64,000 bases of DNA from Muscardinus avellanarius. Its lineage: Eukaryota > Chordata > Mammalia > Rodentia > Gliridae. A program made the position numbers and the translations under genes. How positions within the stretch are numbered: the stretch's first letter is position 1; each line of letters begins with the position of its first letter. Below, piece by piece: positions 54,201 to 64,000 of the stretch. Where the stretch lies: contig OY726564.1 of the NCBI GenBank assembly GCA_963383645.1, forward strand, positions 116,768,915 through 116,832,914, written 5' to 3'. The notes under the pieces are model-generated. The model made no database searches. It saw only the letters and a list, made by a program, of their open reading frames with translations, and was not told the origin of the DNA.

Positions 54201-57200
54201 TGGCTGCATAGCGCTCCTCTGCTGGAGGCCTCTGCTCCAAGGGTTAGCACCCTGGAGGCCTCCGCTGGCCCTGTGGCGCCCGCCTAGCCCGGAGCCTTTG
54301 GAGCCCGTGGGTGTCACTGACACAGTTGGCTCCACCCTTGGGAGTGCTGCAGAAGGCTGCGTTTCTCAGAAGGTTCCTAGAGAAGGAAGTGTCCAGTACT
54401 GCCCTTCTGAGTTTAGGCGCTCAGTTTTATCGACATCTTGGCATTTCTTCCCACTTTCTGCTGTATTTTACCCAGGAGTGACATTTAAACTGGGGAACCC
54501 CAGTCTCTCCAGAGAGGCGTACCTGGGTTAAAAGGCACATTGTGTACGTATGGTGCAGCTCAGGACCGGAAAGTGGAAACATAGCAATAGGTTTTCACAG
54601 TCTAAATGTCATACAGGGCCAAACTGTCTTCCTTACAAAATGGTTTATGGGGGGCTTATGCCAGACCCTGCGGAGCGGGTCTCCCAGGGCTGATGGACAG
54701 TAGGAATGGCTGCCAAAGTCACCCAGAGAAAAGCTGAGCTTCTTTGAATGAAAGAGATTGCTAAGTCTTAGGTAGGCTGCAGGTTGAAAACTGTTAGTAG
54801 AAAATGACAGTAACTAATAGCACTGTCTTACAGCATTGTCTCGAAATACTTGTTATTAGATACATTTTTGGCTAGCTTTTTAAGGATTAGTTGAAACATT
54901 AATTATACATTTGGCCTTTTGGAACTTCTAGTCAAACTTCGCTGACTTCTTGAGTGTAGTTCTGTTTCTCCTCCATAATTGTTGTTAGCACAGGGCCACA
55001 CGTCCGGTGATCACTAAGGAACTGAATAAATGCTCTGCCATTGCTACTGCTGGTTTGTCTTATTACCGCAGAATGCATACCGACGTGTGACTGTTTGTGT
55101 ATGGTTCCTTCTTTACTTAGTTCTCTGCCCCGTGATACAGCTTTGGTGGCATTAGTTGGTACGGTCTCGCGTCTCATTTGTGCCTCACTTTTGTTTGTGC
55201 CTTATTACTTGCTGTTGTGATGGATAATTTTGAAGTTTTCTCGGCACAGCATAGATTCCAGCCTCAGAACCCCCTCTCCGGAGCTCAGCAGTTTGTGGCA
55301 AAGGACCCCCAAGACGATGACGACGTGAAGCTTTGCTCACACACGCTGATGCTCCCGACACGGGGCCAGCTGGAGGGCAGGATGATCGTGACGGCCTACG
55401 AGCATGGGCTGGACCACGTCACGGAGGAGGCCGTGTCCGCGGTTGTCCACGCTGTCGAGGTTGGTGCTGTCCAGTCAACATGCAGAGCTGGTGTGTGCTG
55501 TTCACAGTTGATCCTGATGACGGTGTGGTGCACACACCTGTAATCCCAGTACTTGGGGGAGACTGAGACAGGAGGATCACAGGTTTGAGGACAGCCTCAG
55601 CATGTAGTGAGACTCTGTTTCAAAGTAAAAGTAAAAAGCAAATGGGTCTAGGGTTGTAGCTCGGATAGAATGCCCCGGGTTCAGTCCCGAGTACTGAGCT
55701 AAATAGGCTGATTCTGCTAGAAGAGAACCCAAATGCCATTCTGGTTTCATAGAATTGTCACCATAGAAGTTGTCTTCTTTTGAGAGAAATCTCACAGTCC
55801 CCTGCTGTTCTGCATGACCGTGGCTCTCGTGAGCCTCCATGTGGTCCACCGTGTGCTGGCACGGCGCGCGTCTCCACCTAAGTGCAGTAAGCATTTCCTG
55901 GTCAGCGGAGGCCTTGATCTGCTTCGAGGAGGAGATGGTGCTATTTCTCTTTGCTTTTACAGAGTCACCTTAAGGACATCCTGACCTCAGTGGTGTCGAG
56001 AAGGAAAGCTTACCGGTTGCGGGATGGCCACTTCAAATACGCCTTTGGCAGCAACGTGACACCACAGCCGTACCTGAAGAACAGCGTGGTAGCCTACAAC
56101 AGCCTGATAGAGAGGCAAGTGTCCCCGTGGTGCTCCACCGTCTGCTGGTAGGGATGCCCTCCGTACTGGACCGTTCCATGCTTCTGGTGCTTCTGTACAA
56201 GCTTGACTTACGTCCTGGCATTTGGTACTCTCAGAAGTGGAGTTCTGGTATTGGGCTGCTGCCCATGCGTCCTGGGCTCTTGGGGGGCAGCGTCCGATGG
56301 GGAGCTGGGTCGGTGCTGTCTGTGGCGACTTGACTCGGTGTTAAATCTCACTGGCATATGTGTTGGGGGTTTTCATCGTGAGTCATTCTTGTCGGGATTC
56401 CTGGGGCTCGCCTCGGGTGGCCGTTGTTCCAAGAGCGCTGCTTCCGCCTGGCTTCGGACCCTCACTGTTGCTGCCCCGCCCCTTTACATCCTTTCGTTCT
56501 TCGGCACTGAGGGCAATCTCTCATTGTGCTGGGTGAGAAAGGCTGCCTGGCTAAGTCTGGGTTCTCTGGCTGTTGGAGATGAGCGTGCTCGCGCTGTCTG
56601 TCCTGTGCGCCGCTGGCCCTGGGGCTGCGTCTGACTCTCCGGCCTGCGGTCAGTCCGCCCTTCCTCTCCAACTCGCTGATCTTCAGTTTTCTCTTTCATC
56701 TGTTTTGTTCAGCTTAAAGCACTTTAAGGGTAGAAAACAACTTTGGTTCAGTTTCCTGAGCTAGGTAAATGTCCATACGTTGTTGAAGGGCGCAGTTGAA
56801 TCACCCCGTTTCCAGGATAACTGGTGGGCCGCCTTTAAAATCAACACAGACTTGATGTGCACAGGCCGAGTGGCCCCCATCATGGTAAGGCAGGTCCGGG
56901 GCGCGGCTGCCGCGCCCTCGTCTCTGCAGTGCTGGGACAGATGGCTCTGCTCTCTGTTTCAGCCCCGCGGTGTCCTCCGCCGCCTGTGCCGGCCAGCACC
57001 CGGTGCCGCACCTGGCCCCCGACGACGCGGAGCAGCAGGCGGCGCTCCTGCTGGCGTGCGCGGGGGATGCCCTGCCCGCACCGCTGCCTCCCGTGAGCAT
57101 GTACGACCTCCTGGAGGCTTTGCAGGTGAGCGCAGCCAAGGTGGCTCAGAGACCACACCAGGTAGCTGCCAGCCGTTTCACTGCCTGGCTTTGCACTGTC

Positions 57201-57892
57201 CACTTCTGAGAGCGTATTATTAGACCACTCATTCCAGCCTTGGTTCTCCATTCTCAGCCAGGAGCCCGTCCTCATTTGCTTCCCTCACTCCCCTTACTGA
57301 AATGCAAAAAGGAAACGAGCAGCAGTGTCTGTTTACTCACTCGTTTCAGAAGCTCGTTATTTCCTCGTTTTCTTATCACTGAACTCGGGATTCACTAGGT
57401 TCTGACTCTAAATTTATGGGCTCTGCTGGGCATGGTAATGCATTCCTGTAATCTCAGTGCTTGGGAGGCTAAGGCACAAAGATCACAAGTTTGAGGCCAG
57501 CCTTAGCAATTTAGAAAGGCCAAGGGTTGGAGATGTAACCAAGGATTGGAGATATAACCAAGGGCTGGAGCTAGAGCTCAGACATAGAATGCCTCTGGGT
57601 TCAACTGAACCCTTGTACCAAAACCCAAAACGTATAGGTTATGTGTCGTGTGAATGCTGTTGATGTAAACCCTGCTTTTATAAGCTGGAAAGTAAGTCTA
57701 CTGCAGAATAATTGGAGACATTCTAATTTTTGAACCCAGGTGCACAGGGAGGTCATTCCTACACACACCGTGTATGCCCTCAACATTGAAAGAATCATCA
57801 TGAAGCTGTGGCACCCGAACCATGAAGAGCTGCAGCAGGACCAGGTCCACCGGCAGCGCCTGGCGGCTAAGGAGGGCCTCCTGCTCTGCTAG
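48160..57892 (+). CDS. TADA1: TADA1, transcriptional adaptor 1 (SAGA/STAGA subunit), complete
   Basis: TADA1 (STAF42, relative of yeast Ada1) is a core structural subunit of the SAGA/STAGA coactivator, which acetylates and deubiquitylates histones in the nucleus. It has a SAGA-Tad1 histone-fold region. Eight coding exons (48160-48233, 52054-52145, 52608-52673, 53850-53947, 55250-55459, 55963-56114, 56963-57125, 57740-57892) total 1008 bp, or 335 residues plus TAG, equal to the mammalian length I remember. Recognised blocks include [83 protein letters not shown] and the C-terminal AAKEGLLLC. All phases agree. The exon 6 donor is GC, and exon 2 is preceded by a splice-site minisatellite. Confidence 0.98.
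48781..48912 (+). repeat. SINE, left monomer
   Basis: 'ggcatggtgacctacgcacg' start, A-rich end. Confidence 0.8.
48914..49118 (+). repeat. SINE, B1-ID composite, full length
   Basis: 'gccgggcgtggtggcgcacg' start; little diverged; right half 'gtatagctcggaggtcgaat'. Confidence 0.93.
49121..49172 (+). repeat. ID-like half SINE
   Basis: 'ggggatttagcccagagata' is left over, probably from the SINE at 48781 split by the 48914 insertion. Confidence 0.6.
49786..49876 (+). repeat. SINE, partial left monomer
   Basis: 'gtatggtggtgttcctgtca' to 'gcatcttagtgag'. Confidence 0.78.
49882..50090 (+). repeat. SINE, B1-ID composite
   Basis: 'gccaggtgtggtgggggatg' start and 'gagtgtagctcagaggtaga' right half; inserted in the previous element. 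Confidence 0.92.
50098..50205 (+). repeat. SINE right part, probably the 3' half of the 49786 copy
   Basis: 'accctcagtaacttggcaag' and 'ggtgtagcttaaaggtagaa' continue the interrupted outer SINE. Confidence 0.72.
51123..52053 (+). repeat. Splice-acceptor minisatellite, 58-59 bp x 16, abutting TADA1 exon 2
   Basis: Each unit runs GTACTGAGG, a G-rich block (GGGGGGCAGGGAGGGAGGAG), 'acaggctgggtctcagtgg' and the acceptor-like end CCCT(C/T)TGCAG. The CAG ends fall at 51180, 51238, 51296, 51354, 51413, 51471, 51529, 51588, 51646, 51704, 51762, 51820, 51878, 51937, 51995 and 52053. The last is the true exon 2 acceptor (CAG|GTACTGGGCC). Units are nearly identical, so the array is young or homogenised. 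Confidence 0.98.
52054..52145 (+). CDS. TADA1: TADA1 coding exon 2
   Basis: The 92-bp exon completes Gln and then encodes [18 protein letters not shown]. The acceptor is 'ccctttgcag' and the donor GTAAGC. The first seven bases (GTACTGG) resemble the start of every upstream minisatellite unit. Confidence 0.97.
52229..52425 (+). repeat. SINE, B1-ID composite
   Basis: 'ttgggcacggaggcgcacgc' start, A-run end, in intron 2. Confidence 0.92.
52608..52673 (+). CDS. TADA1: TADA1 coding exon 3
   Basis: The 66-bp exon encodes [19 protein letters not shown]. The acceptor is 'cccttcccag' and the donor GTAAGG. Confidence 0.97.
52674..53849 (+). other. TADA1: TADA1 intron 3, 1.2 kb
   Basis: No SINE or recognised repeat is present; the first 400 bases are GC-rich. 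Confidence 0.75.
53850..53947 (+). CDS. TADA1: TADA1 coding exon 4
   Basis: The 98-bp exon encodes [20 protein letters not shown] and the basic [12 protein letters not shown]. The acceptor is 'ttctcctag' and the donor GTAGGT. Confidence 0.97.
53948..55249 (+). other. TADA1: TADA1 intron 4, 1.3 kb
   Basis: No SINE is present and I recognise no coding exon; unique sequence. Confidence 0.75.
55250..55459 (+). CDS. TADA1: TADA1 coding exon 5
   Basis: The 210-bp exon encodes [16 protein letters not shown], the acidic [11 protein letters not shown] and [15 protein letters not shown]. The donor GTTGGT is weaker than usual. Confidence 0.97.
55516..55700 (+). repeat. SINE, B1-ID composite
   Basis: 'gacggtgtggtgcacacacc' start, 60 bases inside intron 5; right half 'agggttgtagctcggataga'. 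Confidence 0.9.
55963..56114 (+). CDS. TADA1: TADA1 coding exon 6 with GC donor
   Basis: The 152-bp exon encodes [19 protein letters not shown] through VVAYNSLIE. It ends GAG AG|GCAAGT, a GC-AG intron donor with otherwise perfect consensus. The next exon supplies the third base of Ser. Confidence 0.95.
56115..56962 (+). other. TADA1: TADA1 intron 6, GC-AG type, 0.85 kb
   Basis: No repeat is recognised. An acceptor/donor-flanked stretch at about 56815-56884 looks exon-like but contains stops in the needed frame. Confidence 0.8.
56963..57125 (+). CDS. TADA1: TADA1 coding exon 7
   Basis: The 163-bp exon encodes a Pro/Ala-rich linker, [15 protein letters not shown] and [10 protein letters not shown]. 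The linker is the most diverged part relative to human as I recall it. Donor GTGAGC. Confidence 0.95.
57425..57625 (+). repeat. SINE, B1-ID composite, diverged
   Basis: 'gctgggcatggtaatgcatt' start; linker shows a short local duplication ('ggttggagatgtaaccaa' and 'ggattggagatataaccaa'). Confidence 0.87.
57740..57892 (+). CDS. TADA1: TADA1 coding exon 8 with stop
   Basis: The 153-bp coding part encodes [19 protein letters not shown] through [10 protein letters not shown], with TAG at 57890-57892. Confidence 0.97.
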   Translation: MHREVIPTHTVYALNIERIIMKLWHPNHEELQQDQVHRQRLAAKEGLLLC

Positions 57893-58872
57893 GCCAGGGC
57901 TAGGGTGCAGCCCTCCGCAGGTTTTTTGGTTATGGGAAACTGAGTGTTGTTTGGGTCTACATTTCAAGGCTGAAGTGTATAGTATACATGTAACCTTTCC
58001 TATGGAAATGTGACGTTGAATACACTTTGTGTTGCTGCTGTGAAGCCGTTAGGATGAATCCGATGACGACCTGTGCTTTATATGTGCTCCCGGTTGCGGG
58101 AGCAAGCCTTGTGCCTGGAGGCTTAGAGGCCCACGTCTGCATGTAGGGCGCGCGGCACCCTCGAGGACAGAAGCCGCCTCAGCTTGGTGCCCGTGTAGGC
58201 AGTGCCTCGGGGTGTTCAGTGACATCATCCTCTGTCTGGCGAGTTTAAAATGTATGCCTTTCCTGCAGAGCTGTACACTTGCGTTTTGGTTGAAATAACC
58301 CTGCAATGTTCAAAACCAGAAACCTCCTTTAGTGACCAGTTTAATTTTTAGTCACTGAAGTTAGTCCCAAAATAATCCCTGATTTTAACTTCACAAAGTA
58401 TGACTGGCAAATGCTGCCCTTAATAGGCCTTTGTTTGCATTTAAGACCAAAATCAAGACAAACTTCCTTGAATGCAGTTTACCTTATTTTCACGTGATGA
58501 AGCTTTTCTTAAGGTGTTAATATGCCCAGACTGACAGGCACATCGGTTCCTACAGAATGTGTTGTAAGAAACTTTACAAACTGGATTTGCGATCAATAAT
58601 TCTCCCGTTCCTGTGAAATACCTGCTTTTATCCTTCCAAGTGGAGAGGTGAAAATAATTTACATCTGACAGCGTTACCGATAACCAACTTTGTTTTTTAG
58701 AGATATGTTGCTTTTTACTGAAGAACAAGTGTCGATGGGTAGGTTAGAATGTATAGATGGGTGTGTAAAGAGCTGATTGTGGATGTATTGATATACATGG
58801 CCCACAGATCTGGGTCAGTGTATTTGATTTTGTACTTTAATTGTGACAAATAAATGTTTGGGAGAAAACCTT
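57893..58872 (+). other. TADA1: TADA1 3' UTR
   Basis: About 980 bases without repeats run to the AATAAA at 58849-58854; cleavage is expected near 58870. Confidence 0.85.
58849..58854 (+). terminator. TADA1: TADA1 poly(A) signal AATAAA
   Basis: AATAAA is followed by T/G-rich 'gtttgggag...ttgttgttta'. Confidence 0.88.
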
Positions 58873-58876
58873 GTTG

Positions 58877-58882
58877 TTTATT
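58877..58882 (-). terminator. Possible opposing poly(A) signal (AATAAA on - strand)
   Basis: TTTATT on the + strand lies 23 bases after the TADA1 signal. POGK is expected to converge from the right, but no POGK exon is visible in the window. Confidence 0.3.
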
Positions 58883-59728
58883 ACAGCAAACACGTAAGGA
58901 AAAGCACCTCACGGCAGCAGGACGAGCCCCGCCTCCCGGGGTCTTGGGGCCTAACCTGCAGAACAAACGTACTGGTACGGAGGGTTACCAGGCGGGCTCC
59001 GAAGGTAGGCCATGCCTCCTCCTGGGATGCCGTCTTAAGATTCCAAAAAAAAAAAAAAATCACCAGCTTAGTTTCAAGTCTTGGTGTACGCCCTTTGGAG
59101 TTTTAGGTGAGATAATACTCAAGAATTTTCAGGGTTCTAAGTAATTTTCAGGGGGCTAACAATATTAAGGTTCTAACTAATAATAATTCTTAGGGAACTT
59201 TCAGATGAGTGTAGTTAGTGGTTTTGGCCTGTTCTGTGGTACACCAGGGCCTTGGTGTGTGCGGAGCGGGTGTTGTCTCCTGGCTTCATACAGGGAGAGG
59301 CAGCCAGGCGCCTGAGCATGCCGCCCCGCGGTGGTGTGGAGGGAGCTCCCAAGCTGGACAGCTCCTTGCTGTGAGGGCCTGGCCTAGGCAGGGGCGCCGA
59401 GGACGCCCTTTGCCTTCTCCGTCCGTGTCAGATCTCAGGAAGTCCTTTTGAAGGTGAGGCAGGAAGGTCGAGAGTGGTGAGGCTGTTCAGGAACCCTCAA
59501 GACATCCGAGCTCCTCCACTCCACCGAAGGCCTGTGTGCCGTCTCCTGTGATCGCACCCTGAGCACTTACTCCAAACATTCAGAAAAATGTTTAAGTGAG
59601 AAAGAACAATAGGCGCTCCTCATGTCGGAACCGTTCCGGGTTATCTCCATGCAGGCGTTTCAGTCATTGTGTCTTAGCTATCTGTGTGTCACCGCCTGCC
59701 TTACCGCAGGCCCAGCCGCCCCTCCTGC
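58883..59728. other. Downstream intergenic stretch
   Basis: No SINE or gene is recognised; an A15 run lies at 59045-59059. Confidence 0.5.
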
Positions 59729-59901
59729 TGTACTGGGAATGAAACACATGGGCTTCTACCTGAGCTGCACCTCCAGCGCTTTTCATTTTTTCTTTATTTT
59801 TTTGAAATAGGGTCTAAGTTGCTCATACTGGCCTTCAGCTTGTAAGCCTGTCTCAAGCTCCCAGTACTGGGATTGTGAGCATGCACCATCGTGCTTGCCC
59901 T
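59729..59901 (-). repeat. SINE, B1-ID composite, diverged
   Basis: Reverse copy from 'tactgggaatgaaacacatg' to 'ccatcgtgcttgccc'. Confidence 0.83.
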
Positions 59902-60282
59902 AACATGTAGTTTTGACCCCTTTATCACCCAACTGCTGTGACCAACTTCCTGAAACTCATCAAGCAGCCCTCACTGGGATGCCACTGGGTGTTCACACAC
60001 TTCATGATCTAGAGGACCATGCTCCTCTGACTGGGTTAATACCCATGTCCTTTCACGACTCCTGACTCAACAGAAAAGCCACGAAGCTATCTTGCTATCT
60101 TTGGGCTGGCCTTGGAGAGCTGCCGACAGACTAGTTCATTCAATTCTGAAGGGTTAGAAAGGAACATTGTTTGGCGAGTACACTATAATTTGAGTCCATA
60201 GGCACAGCAGGCTGTCAGGACTAAAGGGCATACGATAAAGAGCATACATCCTGTGTGCAGGACGCTTCAATTTTTTTCCCCC

Positions 60283-60473
60283 CGGGTCTGGGGATGGAAC
60301 CCAGGGGCATTTGACCTCCAAGCTACATCCCCTGCCCTATTTAATTCTTTATTTTGAAACAGGATCTACTAAGTTGCAGAGAACCTCACTAAGTAGCTGA
60401 GGCTGTCCAGCGATCCTCCGGTCTCAGCTTCCCAAATGCTGGGATTACAAGCGTGCGCCACCATGCCTGGCTA
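60283..60473 (-). repeat. SINE, B1-ID composite
   Basis: Reverse, well preserved copy; 'gtctggggatggaacccagg' start. Confidence 0.92.
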
Positions 60474-60475
60474 GG

Positions 60476-62525
60476 ACGCTTCATTTTTAAAGAAATTCAC
60501 GAAAACACAATGCTAACTTGTGCCCGCCAGCTTGTGAGCACATTCACACTGGTGTTTGTAGAGTCCCAGCCTTTATGGACTTTCCTTCATGAGTTTTTGG
60601 TGGCATACCATTCCCGAGAATATAAAAAAAATGACTGGTTGTGAAGAACTCTGTCTGCCAGACCTCCCCCACCTTCACCAGCCAGTTTAGACTGCATATA
60701 TGTTCTTTTGTCTCCAAAGATACCAACACTAATTTCACCATATCCTGTGGATACATTTTATTTGACTCACAGGTGCAGGATATATCAAACTGAATGGAGA
60801 GTAACAGTAGACAATAGCTTAGCATGTGACTTGCAACAAAGCAGAGGTAAGTAAGCACCGCAGTCTCTTGTCTTATTATCAGGGTTTATTTGGGGCCAGT
60901 TCCTACCTAGGGAGTACAACTGTCTCAGTGTGCTAGAGTAATTCTAGATATAGCCGTTCTGCAACCAGCTGTACTGGGGCTGTTAGGCAAAGACCATCTA
61001 AGTGAGTGGAAGACGAGCCCAGAGGGCCCCGCAGCAGAGCCCTGTGAGGCCTCAGCTGGTGGGCCAGGGGCCTGGAATGGACGGAGGCGACCCATTTTCT
61101 ACTCTGCTCAGCAAGCGAACGGGGGCTCCCACACGGGAACCCAAATTGGACCTTGTAGCATCTTTTAAGCTCCTAAAGCAAGAGAAATAAGACACTCAAA
61201 GGAAAGGGCCAGAACCAGGACACCAGAGGAACCGTGAAGTAGACCTGGAGGGAATGGAAGCTTCTGGAATGCAAAGTAACGGCTGAGATGTCATTTCTGA
61301 TGACCAAGAGTACAGCACAAGCAAAAGCAAAAGAAGACAGCTAAGTATTAAAGTTATTCAGATACTAAGAGTAAAACTGCTTTGAAAGATCAGAAAGGTG
61401 AATCATGGACAGGACAATGAGTACCTGAGTAGAAACAGGTGCTTCACGATGCCAGGGCCAGCGTACGATGACCTGCGAGCCGAGTCCAGAGCAAGGCGGG
61501 TGTACCAGGCTGGCCACGCCGGGCACTGCAGCAGCGGCCCTATCTGTGAGGTTCTGGCAAGGTGCTCTGTAGCACACAGCTTCGAAGGAATGTTTTTGTA
61601 ACACTCTATGTGGGAATGTAAGTTACTATCATTTAAAAATGTAATGACCTCCCACCTGTCCCTGTGTGGTGGAAGGTCAGAAGTCTTGAAACAGCCATGG
61701 CCAAAAGCCCAAACCCTCCCACTGCCCTTTTGATAAGAATATCAAAGAAATGAACAAAATAAGTACGGACGAGTCAACGGGCCCTGAACCGCATGGACAG
61801 CAGCTAATGTCCAGTGCCTCCTACAGGCTGCCCCCAAACAAGAGCAGGGGCAAAACAAAACAGTAACTGCTGCCTTAGTAAAGATGGTAATGAGAAACTC
61901 GGGCCGCTGAACACGACCCTGAAGTCTAGCTGCCAACCAGAGTGGGAAGGTAAGTAAGACAGCAGTGATTTCACCTCCACCTCCCAAGGCGCCTCGTCTG
62001 TCTACAGGAGCGCCACGGGCGGCGCCAGGCCAGTGTCTGACTTTCCCTGTTAGTGTCAGCGTCTTGTTTCCCCCAGAGGGAATGTGTAAGGGGGGGGGGG
62101 ACAGGACATTTCTACAAAACCTCTGGTCTCGCCCTGTGGGGACGGGTTCACTGCAAGCATTTGGAAGGCAGAAGAAAGCGTCTTGAGGTTTTTTTCCACG
62201 GAGAGGAAGCCGCTGGGGGTGCCCGCAGGAGTCTCCTGGTGTAGACCGAGTGGTCTCTACAGGAAATGCCTCTGTTCATCTGTGTGTACAGGTTTCTTCT
62301 GATGGGCAGACGGAGTAATCTCCAAAGCAAGAAAAGGGCAAAACGATGCTTTTCTGTCTCCATGGATCCAGGCTTTGCTGCTGATGCCTGCCAGGTGGTG
62401 TGTCCTGCGCCCTGTGCACCCATGTGCCAGGAAAAAACTTCCTGAGGGGTTTCCTTCTCGACTGTCTAAGTAACAGTTCATGGCTGGAAAACAGAGAGCC
62501 TAAGTAAGAATGCTTAGCTCTGGAT
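60476..62525. other. SINE-free 2 kb stretch
   Basis: No coding family is recognised. TTTATT at 60885-60890 would be AATAAA on the - strand, so part could be a UTR of a gene converging from the right (POGK expected), but I cannot support it. Confidence 0.35.
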
Positions 62526-62528
62526 ACC

Positions 62529-62747
62529 TTTTTTTTTTTTTTTTTAGCGGTACTAGGGATGGAACCCAGGGGCATTCCACCTCCAAGTGACACCTCCAGC
62601 CCTATTTTTTATTCTTTATTTTGAAACAGGGTCTCACTGAGTTGCAAAGGGCCTCACTAAGTAGCTAAAGTTGGCCGCGAATTGTGATCCTCCTGTCTCA
62701 GCCTCCTCAAAGCTGGAGTTACAAGTGTGCGCCACCATGCCCGGCTT
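62529..62747 (-). repeat. SINE, B1-ID composite with T-run tail
   Basis: Reverse full-length copy; its tail is the T17 run. Confidence 0.93.
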
Positions 62748-62882
62748 TGGATATCATCTTGTAACAAAAATAGCCATCCCATCAGCTAACTTCCAAATAG
62801 ATGACAAAAGGCAGTTTCACACCCACGTCTCCTACGCCATGCACCGCGTGCCCCTCCCTGCACCTCCCCAGCAGGCACAGAG

Positions 62883-63058
62883 GTGCCAAGCGCAGTAGTG
62901 TGCACCTGTAATCCCAGTACTTGGGAGTCTGAGACAGGAGGATCACAGGTTCAAGGCCAGTCTCAACAATTTAGTGATACAGACCCTGATTAAAAAAAGA
63001 ATGGGTTGTATCTAAGAGGTAGAATAGAGCTGGGTTTGATCTCTTCTCCCCCAAAGGC
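62883..63058 (+). repeat. SINE, B1-ID composite, diverged right half
   Basis: 'gccaagcgcagtagtgtgca' start; right half 'gggttgtatctaagaggtag'. Confidence 0.86.
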
Positions 63059-63240
63059 CCCTAAAATGTTATGAGGAATAGATAAAACACTGTAATTCAA
63101 AATAGGATGTCTACTGGAGGCAGAGAAGAGGGGGCTACATTCTCGAGGACTCTGAAAGGGCGGAGGCGAAGTGGCTTTAAATAAGTGAGATCTGGCTCCG
63201 CCAGCATTCTAAGGGTCTCAGAATGGCAGTGGACTTCAGG

Positions 63241-63434
63241 GCAGTACTAGAGATTGGACCTGGGGTAGTCTACCTCCAAGCTACAGCCCCAGCCCTATTT
63301 TATTTTTTATTTGGAATTAGGGCCTCTCTAGGTTGCTGAGAGCCTAAGTAGCTGGGGCTGAGTTTGGTCCTTGAATCCTTCTGTCTCAGCACCCACATGC
63401 TGGGATTATGGGCATGTGCCACCACGTCCGGTTT
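63241..63434 (-). repeat. SINE, B1-ID composite
   Basis: Reverse copy from 'gcagtactagagattggacc' to 'ccaccacgtccgg'. Confidence 0.9.
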
Positions 63435-63605
63435 GTGAATACAAGTTGATGTGGGGGGGCAAGGAAGGAGGCCTAGGTCACTCAACACAGATGTGCTTAC
63501 ACGGCACGAAGAGGGGGTTCTATTAGCATTTCACTTAGAAAAATGAGTAAACAGAAACAGCTAATGGCACAATAAGAGAAAAACGTGTGTTGAAGATTCC
63601 GGAGC

Positions 63606-63774
63606 GAGGCGTCATGGTGCACACCTGTAATCCCAGTGCTTGGGAGGCTGAGACGGGGATTGCAAGTTCAAGGCTAGTGCGTAGTAACTTAGACCTTGTT
63701 TCAAAGCAAAAAATAAAAAGGGCTGGAGGTATATATCTCTGGTAGAGCATCCTCCGGTGCAGTCCCCACCACCT
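63606..63774 (+). repeat. SINE, B1-ID composite
   Basis: 'gcgtcatggtgcacacctgt' near the start; right half 'ggtatatatctctggtagag'. Confidence 0.87.
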
Positions 63775-64000
63775 CGGTCAGAACCTCGGGCAAAGGGACA
63801 GCCTCTTCCCTTTGCCATGGTGCCTGGAGGCGCAGGCTAACTGAGGACTAGGGAGCAGGAAGGGGCGGGGGCGCTGCTGCTCTCCCCACAGGTCCCTGCT
63901 GTCCTGCCGCCCCCAGGTCCGGGATTGCGGGGGCCTGTGGCCTGGCACCTTGTCTGCTCAGGTGCCCTGGTCCCCCACTGCCCCTGAGCCACATCCTCCG

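Noticed and set aside
56815..56884. Possible extra TADA1 exon between exons 6 and 7
   Set aside because: It has plausible splice edges, but contains stops in the frame needed, and exon 6 to exon 7 already gives the expected 335-residue protein.
60476..62525. POGK 3' UTR or exon
   Set aside because: Expected from synteny, but no coding similarity is visible and the single TTTATT is not enough evidence.
1..64000. CRISPR arrays, bacterial operons, tRNA or rRNA genes
   Set aside because: The window is mammalian. Tandem repeats lack unique spacers, and tRNA-like text belongs to the ID halves of SINEs.

Overview
The window is nuclear DNA from a rodent, most likely a squirrel-family (Sciuridae) species. 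It carries more than 50 copies of a composite SINE with a B1-like left half and an ID/tRNA-like right half ('gggctgggg-gtagctcagaggtagaatgcccctgggttc...'), which is the squirrel MEN/B1-dID layout. It also has GT-AG introns, CpG-poor intergenic DNA, old LINE fragments and two recognisable mammalian genes in their conserved order. The species call is inference from the SINE type.

Layout. (1) 1-23.8 kb: the 3' part of ILDR2 on the + strand. Six coding exons run from the transmembrane exon (800-946) to the stop at 18420. A stretch of about 5.3 kb without SINEs follows, to a poly(A) signal cluster at 23564-23752, and is read as the 3' UTR. The signal peptide and Ig exons lie upstream of the window. 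(2) 23.8-47.8 kb: an intergenic accessory region. It holds many SINEs, old L1 pieces, a G-rich minisatellite of about 0.95 kb (30.9-31.8 kb), an unassigned 0.7 kb block (32.2-32.9 kb), a GAPDH processed pseudogene on the - strand (39.6-40.8 kb), and a 3'-truncated class II endogenous retrovirus (42.46-46.9 kb). That provirus has a 5' LTR, a primer-binding site, gag, dUTPase-protease and broken RT, and both -1 frameshift sites are still visible. (3) 47.8-58.87 kb: the complete TADA1 gene on the + strand, with a CpG-island promoter, eight coding exons and a 335-residue product. TADA1 is a subunit of the SAGA/STAGA histone acetyltransferase complex. (4) 58.9-64 kb: downstream DNA with SINEs and no recognised coding exon.

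ILDR2 followed by TADA1 on the same strand matches the human 1q24 order; POGK is expected next, in the opposite direction, beyond the window. The two genes do not form a functional unit. Two strong CTCF motifs (27044-27057 reverse, 47874-47887 forward) lie between them.

The most unusual structure is a 58-59 bp minisatellite (about 51123-52053) that ends exactly at the TADA1 exon 2 acceptor. Every unit repeats the acceptor and the first bases of the exon, giving 15 decoy 3' splice sites in front of the true one, each also resembling a donor. Other notable structures are a perfect 16-bp hairpin in an ILDR2 intron, a tandemly duplicated TADA1 promoter module with two CACGTG boxes, a SINE subfamily carrying a CG-rich palindrome, and an apparently shortened ILDR2 cytoplasmic tail.
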